NCBI GenBank assembly: GCA_002436065.1
Contig: DIXP01000105.1
Span: 26,471-90,470, forward strand
Reading direction: 5' to 3'
Origin: Chloroflexi bacterium UBA6077
Lineage (GTDB): Bacteria; Chloroflexota; UBA6077
DNA: 64,000 bases
Shown here: positions 32,938 to 42,427 of the stretch, one piece after another
Numbering within the stretch: position 1 is the stretch's first letter
Layout: the number at the start of each line of letters is the position of its first letter
Translations under genes and position numbers: made by a program
Notes under the pieces: model-generated
Databases searched by the model: none
What the model was told of the DNA's origin: nothing
The model's input: the letters and a program-made list of their open reading frames with translations, nothing else

Positions 32938-34449
32938 ATGACTTCGAAGGGTTTTCGTCGCAACTACGACCCGCTGAGAGTGCTGTCCGAGGCGGATGTG
33001 GCCTCGATCCAGTCGGGGGTTCTCCAAGTCCTGGAGAGGACTGGTGTGAACTTCCACGACGAGAGAGCCCTCAGGTTGCTGGCCGACGCCGGCTGCAGGG
33101 TGGAGTTCGATTCGCACCGAGTCAGGTTCCCCACTGAACTGGTGCGCGATTGTCTTTCTCAGTGTCCCAGTTCCTACGAGGTCACGGCGAGAAACCCCGA
33201 CAACAACTGGCTGCTGGGGGAACCGAACACCACCTATTTCGTCCCCGCCAACGGCTCTAACACCGTCGACCTCGATACCTGGCAGCCCCGGCAGCCCACT
33301 CGCAAGGAGTTCTACGACCTGGTCAGACTGATGGATGCCCTGCCGAGCGTACATGGGCTCCCTGCCTTCCCATGGTACGGCTTCGAGAAGGTGCCTCAGG
33401 CGATGCGGCTGCTGGAGAGCGCGGCTGCCAAGATCCGGATGACCACCAAGCCGATCATGGAGGGTTCGGTCCTGGAGAGCTACCGCTGGAGTATCCAGAT
33501 GGCCAAGGTCACCGGCCAGGATATCCTCCAACTGGTCAACCCTGTCGCTCCACTGACCGTGGGAGAGGAGGAGGTCGCCAAAACCATCTACTTCACACAG
33601 GAGGACATGCCCTTCCACGTCACCTCCGGCCCTGTTGCCGGAGCTACCGCCCCGGCAACCCTGGCTGGGGCAGTAATCAGCAGCAGCGCCGAGAACATCG
33701 CGGGGATCGTGCTGGCTCAACTTGTCAAGCCCGGTGCCAGGGTATGGAGCGGCAACATGACCCTGGTGCAGAACATGAGGAGCGGCTCGCCCATGTTCGG
33801 ACAGGTGGCCAACTTCCTCCTCGATGCCGCCTACCAGCAGCTCTGGCGCGCGTACAAGGTTCCATCCTGGTCCATTGCCGCAGCCTGGAGCGGCTCCAAG
33901 CAGATCGACTATCAGGCAGGCTACGAGACGACCATGGCAGCCACAACTACAGCCCTCGCCGGAGCCAGCATGGTCCGGTTCCAGGGCGGCATCTCTCAAC
34001 AGCTCTCAATGCACCCGGCCAAGCTGGTGTTGGACGACGACTCGGCCGAGATGATCGGCCGGTTCCTCCAGGGTGTCGAGGTAAGTGACGGGACGATGGC
34101 CCTCGATCTGATCGATCAGGTCGGCCCCATTCCCGGCAACTTCCTCGCCACGAGCCATACACGGAGTTGGTGGAGGAAGGAGCAGTACATGCCGAGGTCC
34201 GCCGACCACGGCTCCTACGCGGACTTCTTCAACGAGGGCAGCCCAACGGTGATACGGCGGGCCGTGGAGAGGATGGAGCAGATCCTGGCGAGTCACAAGC
34301 CAACGCCGCTTCCTGCCGATCAGGAGGAGGCCATCGAGGATATCCTGAACGACGCCAGGCGCTACTATCGGTCCAAGGGCCACATCTCCGAGAGCGACTG
34401 GAGTCTCTACCAAGAGGACCTGGCCTCGCCCAATTACCCCTACGCCTGA
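32938..34449 (+). CDS. Trimethylamine-methyltransferase (MttB) superfamily protein, non-pyrrolysine
   Basis: A 503-aa corrinoid-dependent methyltransferase homolog. Family blocks are readable: NTTYFVPANGSNTVDLDTWQ, KPIMEGSVLESYRWS, MPFHVTSGPVAGATAPATLA and GSYADFFNEGSPTVIRRAVE. No in-frame UAG is present, so it belongs to the non-Pyl group that includes the glycine betaine methyltransferase MtgB. Such enzymes move a methyl group from a quaternary amine to a corrinoid protein. The corrinoid protein itself is not in the window, but a RACo-like activator is (38838). Substrate not deducible. Confidence 0.88.
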   Translation: MTSKGFRRNYDPLRVLSEADVASIQSGVLQVLERTGVNFHDERALRLLADAGCRVEFDSHRVRFPTELVRDCLSQCPSSYEVTARNPDNNWLLGEPNTTYFVPANGSNTVDLDTWQPRQPTRKEFYDLVRLMDALPSVHGLPAFPWYGFEKVPQAMRLLESAAAKIRMTTKPIMEGSVLESYRWSIQMAKVTGQDILQLVNPVAPLTVGEEEVAKTIYFTQEDMPFHVTSGPVAGATAPATLAGAVISSSAENIAGIVLAQLVKPGARVWSGNMTLVQNMRSGSPMFGQVANFLLDAAYQQLWRAYKVPSWSIAAAWSGSKQIDYQAGYETTMAATTTALAGASMVRFQGGISQQLSMHPAKLVLDDDSAEMIGRFLQGVEVSDGTMALDLIDQVGPIPGNFLATSHTRSWWRKEQYMPRSADHGSYADFFNEGSPTVIRRAVERMEQILASHKPTPLPADQEEAIEDILNDARRYYRSKGHISESDWSLYQEDLASPNYPYA

Positions 34450-34479
34450 GCCCGCGATTCAACCTAACGGAGAACTGTA

Positions 34480-35592
34480 TTGGTCGATAAGAAACGAAAT
34501 GTGGTAATCCTGGATGTGCCCACCTGGTACGTGCCGGTCATCGAGCGGCAGGAACTAGCGAAGGCGGGGGCTGAGGTGGTGGTCGGTTGGGCGAAAACTG
34601 CCGGGGCCCCTCCGGAAGCCAGTATGCACTACCCCCCCGCGGAGATCGGCACGGAGCGATACAGCACCATCACCTGCCCCTTCGTCCCACCCAGCCTCTT
34701 TCATGAGGATCTGCTGATCGAGATGGCCCAGGACGCCGATGCGGTCATGGTGGTCAAGGCCAAGATCACGGCCCGAGTGATGGAGAGCCTTCCCAGACTT
34801 CGCGTCGTCGGGCGGTACGGCATCGGCGTGGACAACGTGGACGTAGAGGCGGCCACCCGACTGGGAGTCGCCGTGGTGAACGTGCCTGGCTGCTTCGCTC
34901 GGGAGGTGGCCGACCACACCATGATGTTCCTCCTGGCCTTCGGCCGGAAGCTACCCCAGTTGGATCGCCTGATGAAGCAGGGGGTGTGGGGCAGGCCAAC
35001 AGTCACACCCATACCGGCCTTCTACGGCCAGACCCTCGGTTTGATCGCCTTCGGCGAGATCGGCAGGGAGGTGGCGCTGCGGGCGAAGCCCTTCGGCATC
35101 AAGGTCCTGGCCTACGATCCCTTCGTGGATCCCAAGGCCGCGGCCAGCCTCGGCGTTGACCTCGTGGGGCTGGACGAACTGTTGGCCCGGTCGGACTACG
35201 TTTCCGTCCACGCGCCGCTCAACGCCAAGACCAGACACATGCTGAGCGACCGAGAGCTCCGCCTGATGAAGCCCACGGCCTACCTCTTCAACACCGCCAG
35301 GGGACCCGTTGTGGATGAGGCGGCACTCGTTCGGGCCCTCCAGCAGAAGCTGATCGCCGGAGCGGGGCTGGACGTCTACGAGACGGAGCCGCTCTATGAT
35401 GGGAGCCCACTCAGGGAGTTGCCCAACGTGCTGCTGACGCCCCACACGGCCGGCATCTCGGACGAGAGCCAGGTCGAGGCCCGTCGCCGGCTTTCCAGAT
35501 CCATCGCAGCGATCCTGGAGGGAGGCTGGCCCGAGGGGCGGGACCTGAACAACCCAGACGTTAAGCAGAAGGCGCGAGGCGGCAGGGGCTAA
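34480..35592 (+). CDS. D-2-hydroxyacid dehydrogenase (phosphoglycerate dehydrogenase-like)
   Basis: A 370-aa NAD-dependent dehydrogenase. Nucleotide-binding block LGLIAFGEIGREVALRAKPF (first Gly of GxGxxG is Ala), catalytic Arg in NTARGPVVDEAAL, Glu in YETEPLYDGS and His in LLTPHTAGIS. The substrate domain has VVGRYGIGVDNVDVEAATRL. TTG start, CGGAGAA upstream. No C-terminal ACT domain, so not a regulated serine-biosynthesis SerA. It may reduce or oxidise a 2-hydroxyacid brought in by the neighbouring transporters. Confidence 0.88.
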   Translation: MVDKKRNVVILDVPTWYVPVIERQELAKAGAEVVVGWAKTAGAPPEASMHYPPAEIGTERYSTITCPFVPPSLFHEDLLIEMAQDADAVMVVKAKITARVMESLPRLRVVGRYGIGVDNVDVEAATRLGVAVVNVPGCFAREVADHTMMFLLAFGRKLPQLDRLMKQGVWGRPTVTPIPAFYGQTLGLIAFGEIGREVALRAKPFGIKVLAYDPFVDPKAAASLGVDLVGLDELLARSDYVSVHAPLNAKTRHMLSDRELRLMKPTAYLFNTARGPVVDEAALVRALQQKLIAGAGLDVYETEPLYDGSPLRELPNVLLTPHTAGISDESQVEARRRLSRSIAAILEGGWPEGRDLNNPDVKQKARGGRG

Positions 35593-35868
35593 TACTCGGG
35601 AGGCTAGAGGTCTGCCGGCCCTCATCGGTTATAGCTGCCCCCGTTCGCAGCTTCTCGCCGGTCCGTCGGTAGGTAAATTGGCATCACGCGGCGAACGTGG
35701 GCCTGAGCAGATACTCGCTGACGCCTATGCCACGGGGAGGTCGCCTATCAGAAGAGCGCGGATTACTGAAGTTAGCCTGCAGTTGTTGGGTTCCAATAGA
35801 CAGACCGTGCACCCGTTCTAGAGTCGCTAGCGTGGATTGACACGGCAAACGAGAGGAGAAAAAACTCA

Positions 35869-36921
35869 ATGCGCCGTTACTGGGTTCTTTTGACAGCCTG
35901 TGTTGCCCTTGCCCTGCTGATAGCGGGCTGTGCAGGTAGCGCCCCTGCTGGGACAACTGCACAGGGGACCTCGCAGCCCTCGGCCCAACAGAGCAAGGAT
36001 GCTCCCAAGACCGCGGCCAAGGTCCTGGACTTGGCCTACAACGCGACCAACGACCTCACCGACAGGGGCTATGCCTGGTTCGCCGAAGAGGTCGGCAAGA
36101 AGTCCAACGGTACACTGCAGGTCCGATACCATCCGGCGACTCTGCTCACGAAAGAGGCGGAGATCGTGGATGCGGTGAAGTCGGGCAACATCGCGATGGG
36201 CACTCCCGTCGGCGCTGCTGCTTCCCTCTTCCCAGAGTTCGGGGTCTTCATGTCCCCCTACCTTGTGCGTAGCTACGATCACGCCTACAAGATGCTGAAC
36301 GGCGAGATCGGTAAGGAGATGGCGGATCTCATCGAAAACAAGTACAAGGTCAAGGTCCTCTTCTATATGGACTTCGGCTTCCGGCATTTCTTCAACACGA
36401 AGAAGCCCATAACCAAGCCGGACGACCTGAAGGGCATGAAGATGCGTGTCCAGCAGGGCAAGGTGTACACCGATACCGTGAATGGTCTCGGCGCCAGCGC
36501 TGTGCCGATGGGCTTCGCGGAGATGATTCCCGCGATACAGCAGGGCGTCGTGGACGGCGCCGACTTGCCCATCGTCAACATCAAGAACTACAAGATCAAT
36601 GAAATCGCGAAGTACGTTTCGATTACCTATCACAACTACACGCCGAGCATGACCCTCATCAACCCCGATGTCTGGAAGGGCCTGACCGCCGACCAGCAGA
36701 AACTGCTCACCGAGGCCGGTCTGGGCGCCCAGGCCAAGATGCGCGAGGAGGCTGAGAGTGTGGACAGCCTTGAAGGCGCGAAGAAGCTGCTGGAGCCGCT
36801 CGGCATGCAGGTCAATGGCTCCGACCAGGAAGCCTTCCGCAAACTAGCTGAGGAGAAGCTGTGGCCGGGGTTCAAGTCTCAGTACTCTGAGATGTGGGAT
36901 AAGATCGCATCTTTCAAGTAG
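35869..36921 (+). CDS. dctP: TRAP transporter substrate-binding lipoprotein DctP
   Basis: A 350-aa binding protein of a TRAP carboxylate transporter. Lipobox LLIAGC (Cys21) and a Thr/Gln/Ser-rich linker, then the DctP domain from VLDLAYNATNDLTDRG. The family signature around the substrate arginine is DDLKGMKMRVQQGKVYTDTV, followed by GASAVPMGFAEMIPAIQQGV. Heads a dctPQM set, separated from dctQ by a hairpin. Confidence 0.92.
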   Translation: MRRYWVLLTACVALALLIAGCAGSAPAGTTAQGTSQPSAQQSKDAPKTAAKVLDLAYNATNDLTDRGYAWFAEEVGKKSNGTLQVRYHPATLLTKEAEIVDAVKSGNIAMGTPVGAAASLFPEFGVFMSPYLVRSYDHAYKMLNGEIGKEMADLIENKYKVKVLFYMDFGFRHFFNTKKPITKPDDLKGMKMRVQQGKVYTDTVNGLGASAVPMGFAEMIPAIQQGVVDGADLPIVNIKNYKINEIAKYVSITYHNYTPSMTLINPDVWKGLTADQQKLLTEAGLGAQAKMREEAESVDSLEGAKKLLEPLGMQVNGSDQEAFRKLAEEKLWPGFKSQYSEMWDKIASFK

Positions 36922-36940
36922 CCTCGCGTCGCTGATTGCG

Positions 36941-36987
36941 CCCGATGTCCACCGGAAGGGCGGATTGTCCTCCCGGTGGACGTCGGG
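36941..36987. terminator. Hairpin between dctP and dctQM
   Basis: CCCGATGTCCACCGG (36941-36955) pairs with 36973-36987 with one mismatch. It would attenuate transcription so that the binding protein outnumbers the membrane subunits. Confidence 0.6.
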
Positions 36988-37021
36988 TCGAGACGCGAAG
37001 CGACTGGTGGAGGAATAACAG

Positions 37022-37510
37022 ATGACGAGGGCTCTCGGGTTCGTCAGCATGGTCCCGCGCATCGTGCTGGTAGTGCTCATGTTTATCATGCTGGTGGACA
37101 TGATGCTGGGCGTCTTCTTTCGTTATGTCGTCGGTCAGGCTCTCCCCTGGACGGAGGAGGTGGGAACCTTGAGTCTGATCTGGATCACTTTCATTGGTGG
37201 TGCCATCGGAATAACCAGGGGGTCTCACTTCTCCATACATCTGCTTCTGGACAGCCTGAGCCCGGCAAGTCAGCGGCTGGTGCGGACAGTGATCGCCCTG
37301 TTCATCCTGCTCTTCGGGCTCATTCTGGCCCCGTATGCCACGCAAGCAGCTATTGCCAACACGACATCCGAGACCCCGGGCCTCGGTATCAGTCTGGCTT
37401 ATCAGTATGCCTCCGCGGCTGTGGGTGGAATACTGATAACCTGCTATGCGGCTCGCCTGGCCCTTGATTCCTTTATGAGCAAGGGCAGTTCTTCAAACCA
37501 CGCCGACTAA
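37022..37510 (+). CDS. dctQ: TRAP transporter small membrane subunit DctQ
   Basis: A 162-aa protein with four membrane segments. The conserved DctQ loop is FRYVVGQALPWTEEVGTLSL. GGAGGAATAACAG precedes the ATG. Lies 21 bp before dctM. Confidence 0.9.
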   Translation: MTRALGFVSMVPRIVLVVLMFIMLVDMMLGVFFRYVVGQALPWTEEVGTLSLIWITFIGGAIGITRGSHFSIHLLLDSLSPASQRLVRTVIALFILLFGLILAPYATQAAIANTTSETPGLGISLAYQYASAAVGGILITCYAARLALDSFMSKGSSSNHAD

Positions 37511-37531
37511 CGTCGGAGGAGGTCGCACTAT

Positions 37532-38818
37532 ATGGTCATTCTAGCGTTAGCGGCCGTAGTTTTCCTGCTCTTGGTGGCGGTGGGGATCCCTATCGTCTTC
37601 GCCATGGGGCTCTCAGGAATCCTCGGGTTGATAGTCGGCAACTTCGATCTGGTGAAGCTGCCCTCAAGCATCATCGCCGGTGCGGACAGCTTCGTCATGC
37701 TGGCGATCCCCAGCTTCATCTTCGCCGGTACCTTGATGGAGCGGTGCGGGATGTCCTATCAGCTCATCACTCTTGCGAGGGCGCTGGTCGGCTGGATGCG
37801 AGGGGGCCTTGGCATGACTACCGTCGCCGCCGAATATCTCTTCTCAGGGATCTCGGGGTCCAGTGTCGCCGACGTATCCGCCATCGGCGCCATGCTCACT
37901 CCCCCAATGATCAAGGCTGGCTATAAACCTGAGCATGCCGTGTCTATCGTTGCGTCGGCAACAGGCATCGGTATCCTGGTTCCTCCGGCGGTCTTCATGA
38001 TTGTCGTCGGTACCTTGACCAATACGTCCATCGTCGGTATCTTCCTCGGTGGTTTCATCCCAGCTCTGACTATGTCGGCAATCCTCATGGCGTGCATCTA
38101 TTGGCAGGCGACGCGGTTCCACTGGCCCACGGACGCTAGGCCAAGCCTGAAGGTCTTCCTTTCAGCCCTGAGGGGGGCGCTTATCCCTCTCTTCGTGCCA
38201 ATCGTGATGCTCGTGGGTTTCAGGTTCGGTATCTTCACCGCGACTGAGGCGGGTGCGATCATCTCTTTCTACGCGGTCGTGGTCGCACTGTTGGTTTATC
38301 GGAATGTCTCCTTCAGGGAGATGCTGAGGGTGGCGGAGGATAGCGCACTGATGAGCGCCGCGGTGGTCTTGCTCATGGGGGTAGCCACTGTGTACCAGTT
38401 CCTTCTGGGGATGGCGGGGGTGCCGCAGGCAGTCGGACAGATGCTCTTATCGCTGGGGGGTGGTCCGTTCGTCTTCCTCATTGTCGCCGCCATCATCGTC
38501 GCTTTCTTCGGCATGATAATGGAGGGGTTGCCCGCGGCAATGATCCTGGTCCCAGTGCTGTTCCCTGCCGCTAAGATAGTCGGGATCGACCCTATCCACT
38601 TCAGCATCGTGCTGACGGCTGCGGTGGGTGTCGGGCTCTTCATGCCACCCATCGGCGTGGGTCTGCTCATCGCCCTTCGGTTCGGGAACCTCAGTGTCGC
38701 GCAACTCGCTCCTCACTACTGGCCCTATGCTGTGGCCTTGCTTCTGGGCCTCCTTGCCATTATCGGGGTCCCAGAGCTAACCCTCTTGTTGCCTCAGAGC
38801 GCCGGTCTGGTCAGGTAG
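37532..38818 (+). CDS. dctM: TRAP transporter large membrane subunit DctM
   Basis: A 428-aa, about twelve-segment sodium-coupled carrier. Motifs: MLAIPSFIFAGTLMERCGMS, GISGSSVADVSAIGAMLTPP, the hairpin TATGIGILVPPAVFMIVVGT and in the second half VGLFMPPIGVGLLIALRFGN. Completes the dctPQM transporter. A DctP of this type imports small carboxylates or amino-acid-like solutes. Confidence 0.93.
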   Translation: MVILALAAVVFLLLVAVGIPIVFAMGLSGILGLIVGNFDLVKLPSSIIAGADSFVMLAIPSFIFAGTLMERCGMSYQLITLARALVGWMRGGLGMTTVAAEYLFSGISGSSVADVSAIGAMLTPPMIKAGYKPEHAVSIVASATGIGILVPPAVFMIVVGTLTNTSIVGIFLGGFIPALTMSAILMACIYWQATRFHWPTDARPSLKVFLSALRGALIPLFVPIVMLVGFRFGIFTATEAGAIISFYAVVVALLVYRNVSFREMLRVAEDSALMSAAVVLLMGVATVYQFLLGMAGVPQAVGQMLLSLGGGPFVFLIVAAIIVAFFGMIMEGLPAAMILVPVLFPAAKIVGIDPIHFSIVLTAAVGVGLFMPPIGVGLLIALRFGNLSVAQLAPHYWPYAVALLLGLLAIIGVPELTLLLPQSAGLVR

Positions 38819-38837
38819 TCAGAAAGGAGCCGAACGG

Positions 38838-40661
38838 ATGAGCCTCCAGGAGTCAGAGAGGGTGGAGATCGAGTTCCAGCCGCTGGGGCTGCGAGTGCGG
38901 CTCTCCACCGGCCAGCCATTCCTGGAGGTCATCCGGCAATTGGACATCGACCTCACCAGCAGCTGCGACGGTCGAGGCAGCTGCGGTCGATGCCGGGTCC
39001 AGATCCTCCGAGGGGAGGTCTCCGCGCCCACATCCGCGGAGAAAGCCGTCCTTTCGGAGGAGGAACTGGCGAATGGATACCGCCTGGCCTGCCAAACCCA
39101 ACCGATGGGCGACTGCGCCCTGCATCTTCCACCGGAGTCGCTGATCTCCACTCCCCGCCTTCAGGTAGAGGGGTTCGAAGTCGCCGGCGAGGTGGACCCC
39201 ATAGTCCGCTCCTACGACGTCGAGATTCCCCCTCCCTCCATAGATGATCCCAGAGCCGACACCGCCAGGGTAGTGATATCCCTCGAGAAACAGCACGGGG
39301 TGCAGGGTCTCAGGTGGGATCTGGAGGCACTTCGGGAGATCCCCTTGGCCCTTCGCGAGCAGGGCTGGGGGCTGCAGTTGGGAGTGCGAGGTGGCGAGTT
39401 GGTCGCCGCTGCGCCCCGATCGTCGGAACTGCTGGGGCTGGCTGTGGACCTCGGCACAACCAAGATCGCTGGCTACCTGGTGAATCTACGCACCGGCCAC
39501 ACCCTGGCATCCAAAGGAGCGCTAAATCCCCAGATCGCGATGGGAGAGGACGTCATCGCCCGCATGGCCCGTGCAAAGGAGTCGCCGGTGGAAACCGAGA
39601 GGCTGCAGCAATTGGCCGTCTCGGCGCTGCAGCAGCTCGCCGCCGACCTGTGCGAGGAAGCAGGTTTTCAGTCACGGGAGATCGTGGAGGCCGTCGTCGC
39701 GGGGAACACCGCCATGCACCACCTACTCCTCCGGCTGCCCGTTGAGCAGCTAGCTCTGTCTCCCTACGTGCCGGTCGTGCAGGAGGCGCTGGACCTAAAG
39801 GCCAGGGAGATCGGTCTCCAGTTCGCCCCCGGAGCCTACCTGCACCTCTTACCCAACGTGGGCGGCTTCGTAGGCGGGGACCACATCGCCTTCCTGCTGG
39901 CCACCCGATTCGACCGGTCCGAGGGTGTGTCCCTGGCCGTGGACGTCGGCACCAATACCGAGGTGTGCCTGGCGGTGGACGGACAGCTGACCAGCCTCTC
40001 CTGCGCCTCCGGCCCGGCCTTCGAAGGGGCCCACATCAGGCACGGCATGCGCTCCGGCCAGGGGGCCATCGAGCACATGAGCCTGGACAATGGAGAGGTG
40101 CAGTACAGGACCATCGGAAATAGCCTTCCGGTTGGCATCTGCGGAACTGGACTGCTGGAGGCCGCGGCGCAGCTGTTCCTGGCAGGGATCCTGGACCGCA
40201 AGGGCAGGATGGGAGAACACCCGCGGATGCGCGTCAGGAACGGTGAGCAGGAGTTCGTCATCGCTGAGGGGAACGGGGCTAGCGATACGCCTGCCGTAGC
40301 CATTACGCAGCGGGATGTCCAGCAGCTACAGTTGGCCAAGGGAGCGATCCGGGCAGGGATACGGATCCTGCTGGAGGCCAGCGGCAGGAACGAGGAGGAG
40401 ATCAGCCGGGTGGTCATCGCTGGGGGCTTTGGGAGTTACCTGGACGTGGCCAGCGCCATCGCAATCGGCATGTTGCCGCGGCTCCCCCTTGAGCGCTACC
40501 GCCAGGTAGGCAACGCGAGCGGCGCAGGGGCCAAGCTGGTCCTGGTGTCGGCTAGGGAGCGGGCCGAGGCAGAGAGAATCGCCCGCGGCGTCCGCTATCT
40601 TGAGCCCGCCAGGGCCCCTCGCTTCATGCAGATCTTCGCCCAATCGATGTACTTCGGCTAA
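38838..40661 (+). CDS. ASKHA-domain ferredoxin, RACo-like corrinoid activation protein
   Basis: A 607-aa reductive activator. The N-terminal plant-type [2Fe-2S] domain has CDGRGSCGRC and a later CQT (CX5CX2CXnC) within the first 90 residues. After a linker, the ASKHA ATPase domain (DUF4445) shows GLAVDLGTTKIAGYLV, SLAVDVGTNTEVCLAV and AGGFGSYLDVASAIAIG. RACo and RamA use ATP to re-reduce inactive Co(II) corrinoid proteins. The 2Fe-2S N-terminus is RACo-like; RamA has C-terminal 4Fe-4S sites. It starts 19 bp after dctM and belongs functionally with mttB. Confidence 0.9.
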   Translation: MSLQESERVEIEFQPLGLRVRLSTGQPFLEVIRQLDIDLTSSCDGRGSCGRCRVQILRGEVSAPTSAEKAVLSEEELANGYRLACQTQPMGDCALHLPPESLISTPRLQVEGFEVAGEVDPIVRSYDVEIPPPSIDDPRADTARVVISLEKQHGVQGLRWDLEALREIPLALREQGWGLQLGVRGGELVAAAPRSSELLGLAVDLGTTKIAGYLVNLRTGHTLASKGALNPQIAMGEDVIARMARAKESPVETERLQQLAVSALQQLAADLCEEAGFQSREIVEAVVAGNTAMHHLLLRLPVEQLALSPYVPVVQEALDLKAREIGLQFAPGAYLHLLPNVGGFVGGDHIAFLLATRFDRSEGVSLAVDVGTNTEVCLAVDGQLTSLSCASGPAFEGAHIRHGMRSGQGAIEHMSLDNGEVQYRTIGNSLPVGICGTGLLEAAAQLFLAGILDRKGRMGEHPRMRVRNGEQEFVIAEGNGASDTPAVAITQRDVQQLQLAKGAIRAGIRILLEASGRNEEEISRVVIAGGFGSYLDVASAIAIGMLPRLPLERYRQVGNASGAGAKLVLVSARERAEAERIARGVRYLEPARAPRFMQIFAQSMYFG

Positions 40662-40674
40662 CATCCCAGCCATA

Positions 40675-40725
40675 TTGACACTACCCTGCCCCCCATGTAT
40701 CCTGACTCCAGCCTCTTGCGTATAC
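40675..40725 (+). promoter_or_regulatory. Promoter of the second gntR gene with GTATAC palindrome
   Basis: TTGACA (40675-40680), 17 bp, TATCCT (40698-40703). GTATAC at 40720-40725, just past the expected start site, is the kind of core bound by FCD-type GntR proteins. Confidence 0.65.
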
Positions 40726-40785
40726 ACTCGCACATTCATTTCGCTCACATCGCGTCGACCAATCTGGGCAGTTCAGGATTCTCAT

Positions 40786-41496
40786 ATGCGCCACTCGTCG
40801 ACTCCATCCAACTCTAGCCTCTTCTCAGTGGAGGGATCCGACCTTACCGATCGGGTGCACCGGCATCTCTCCCTGGAGATCGCTGAAGGGCATCTTATCC
40901 CCGGGCAGCAGTTGCTGGAGACCGCCCTGGCCAGGGAACTGGGTGTCAGCCGCACACCGGTTCGCGAGGCCCTGAGGCTCCTGGTGAGCGAAGGGCTGGC
41001 CATGGCTACTCCGGAAGGGGTTGCAGTCACCGATTTCACAGTGAAGGACGTGCGCGACCTGCTCCAAACCGAGCAGGTGCTGGACGGCCTGGCCTGCCGC
41101 CTCGCGGTTGCCAACGGCACCGACCGGCAAATGGAGAGGCTGGAGGAGATCATGGTCCAGATGGAGATTGCGGAACGGGACGACGACATCTCCCACTGGC
41201 GCGACGCAGACCGGCAATTGCACGAGCAGATCGCCCTGATGGCGGACAACCAGCCTCTGGCCCGCTTCAGCGTGCAGGTGAGCACCCTCCTCGGCCGCAT
41301 GAGACAACTCTCCGCCAGGCTGCCCGGCCGCCCGCACGAGGCCAACCTCGAGAATCGACGGGTGGTGGACGCTCTCAAGCGCCGTGACGGCGCCGAGGCC
41401 GAGCAGGCCATGCAGGAGCATGTCCGCAACGTGGAGCAGGCAGTGGTTGGCATCCTTGAGAACTTCGTCGTCCCATTCAAAGGCGAGCGTTTCTAA
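40786..41496 (+). CDS. GntR family regulator, FCD subclass
   Basis: A 236-aa paralog of the regulator at 30636: HTH HLIPGQQLLETALARELGVS, then RTPVREALRLLVSEGLAMAT; FCD domain with DRQLHEQIALMADNQPLARF and EHVRNVEQAVVGILENF. The ATG at 40786 lies downstream of the promoter at 40675 and gives the same N-terminal length as its paralog. No strong Shine-Dalgarno. It precedes and probably controls the four-gene unit 41525-44985. Confidence 0.88.
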   Translation: MRHSSTPSNSSLFSVEGSDLTDRVHRHLSLEIAEGHLIPGQQLLETALARELGVSRTPVREALRLLVSEGLAMATPEGVAVTDFTVKDVRDLLQTEQVLDGLACRLAVANGTDRQMERLEEIMVQMEIAERDDDISHWRDADRQLHEQIALMADNQPLARFSVQVSTLLGRMRQLSARLPGRPHEANLENRRVVDALKRRDGAEAEQAMQEHVRNVEQAVVGILENFVVPFKGERF

Positions 41497-41524
41497 CCAC
41501 ACCATATTTCTGCAAGGAGTGAAC

Positions 41525-42415
41525 ATGCCCATGAAGATGCGTCTCGAACCCAAGGTCCTGGGGCTGCTGGAAGGTTCCATCGACATCCACATCCACTCCA
41601 ACCCGGACATCTACACCCGAATCCTGAGCGACGTCGACCTCGGCCGCCAGGCTAAAGAGGTCGGGATGCGGGCGATCCTGGTCAAAAACCACTTCGTGAA
41701 CACCGCTGACAGGGCCAAACTGGCCACCGATGAGGCCGACTTCCCGGTCTTCGGCGGCATGGCCCTCAACCTGACCATGGGCGGCCTGAACAAGCACGCC
41801 GTCGATTACGCCCTGAAGATGGATGCCAAAATCATCTGGCTGCCCACAGTGCACGCAGACATCTTCCTTGGCAACAAGGCACATGTGGCTAACCTTGCCG
41901 TGGCCCTCGGCGACGATCTGGTGGGGCTCAAGGTGATCAACGGGGACGGCAGCGTCAAGGAGGAGATGCTCCCGATCCTCGACCTGATCGCAAAGCACGA
42001 CTGTGTCCTGGGCACCGGCCACGTTAGCAAGCCCGAGGCAAAGGCTGTGGTGCGCGAGGCGGCGAAGCGGGGCGTCAAGAAGATCTGCGTCACCCACCCC
42101 CTGGCCACCTTCGTCAACTACACGGCCGAGGATATGAAGGAGTTCCTGGACCTGGGCGCGACCTGGGTGGAGCACTGCTTCAACGACACCACCCGCCAGG
42201 TGGCCCACCCCATCAAGATCAGGGACATCTACGAGGCGATCGAGGCGATCGGCCCCGAACACACCATTTTGTCCACCGACTCCGGCCAGTGGCTGAACCC
42301 CATCCCTGTGCAGCAGATGGCGATCTATATCAAGGAGATGCTGAACCTGGGCGTGTCCGAGCAAGGGATCCGCACGATGGTTTCCGACAACCCAGCCAAG
42401 TTCCTAGGAATCTAG
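41525..42415 (+). CDS. DUF6282 family amidohydrolase-like protein
   Basis: A 296-aa TIM-barrel hydrolase-like protein. Metal-ligand candidates are SIDIHIHSNPD at the N-terminus, KNHFVNT, GTGHVSK and the final DSGQWLNP. This His/Asp pattern is that of the amidohydrolase superfamily, and the DUF6282 group is uncharacterised. ATG 41525 follows AAGGAGTGA. It lies 12 bp before the dehydrogenase gene, so it likely acts in the same catabolic route, perhaps opening a lactone or amide. Confidence 0.8.
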   Translation: MPMKMRLEPKVLGLLEGSIDIHIHSNPDIYTRILSDVDLGRQAKEVGMRAILVKNHFVNTADRAKLATDEADFPVFGGMALNLTMGGLNKHAVDYALKMDAKIIWLPTVHADIFLGNKAHVANLAVALGDDLVGLKVINGDGSVKEEMLPILDLIAKHDCVLGTGHVSKPEAKAVVREAAKRGVKKICVTHPLATFVNYTAEDMKEFLDLGATWVEHCFNDTTRQVAHPIKIRDIYEAIEAIGPEHTILSTDSGQWLNPIPVQQMAIYIKEMLNLGVSEQGIRTMVSDNPAKFLGI

Positions 42416-42427
42416 AGGAGTCCAATT

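Noticed and set aside
32938..34449. Possible pyrrolysine-containing MttB
   Set aside because: There is no in-frame UAG before the stop, so this is a non-pyrrolysine member.
35593..35868. TTGACA at 35837 as dctP promoter
   Set aside because: A -10 box at the right distance would overlap the Shine-Dalgarno and is not visible; nothing else is seen in this 276-base gap.
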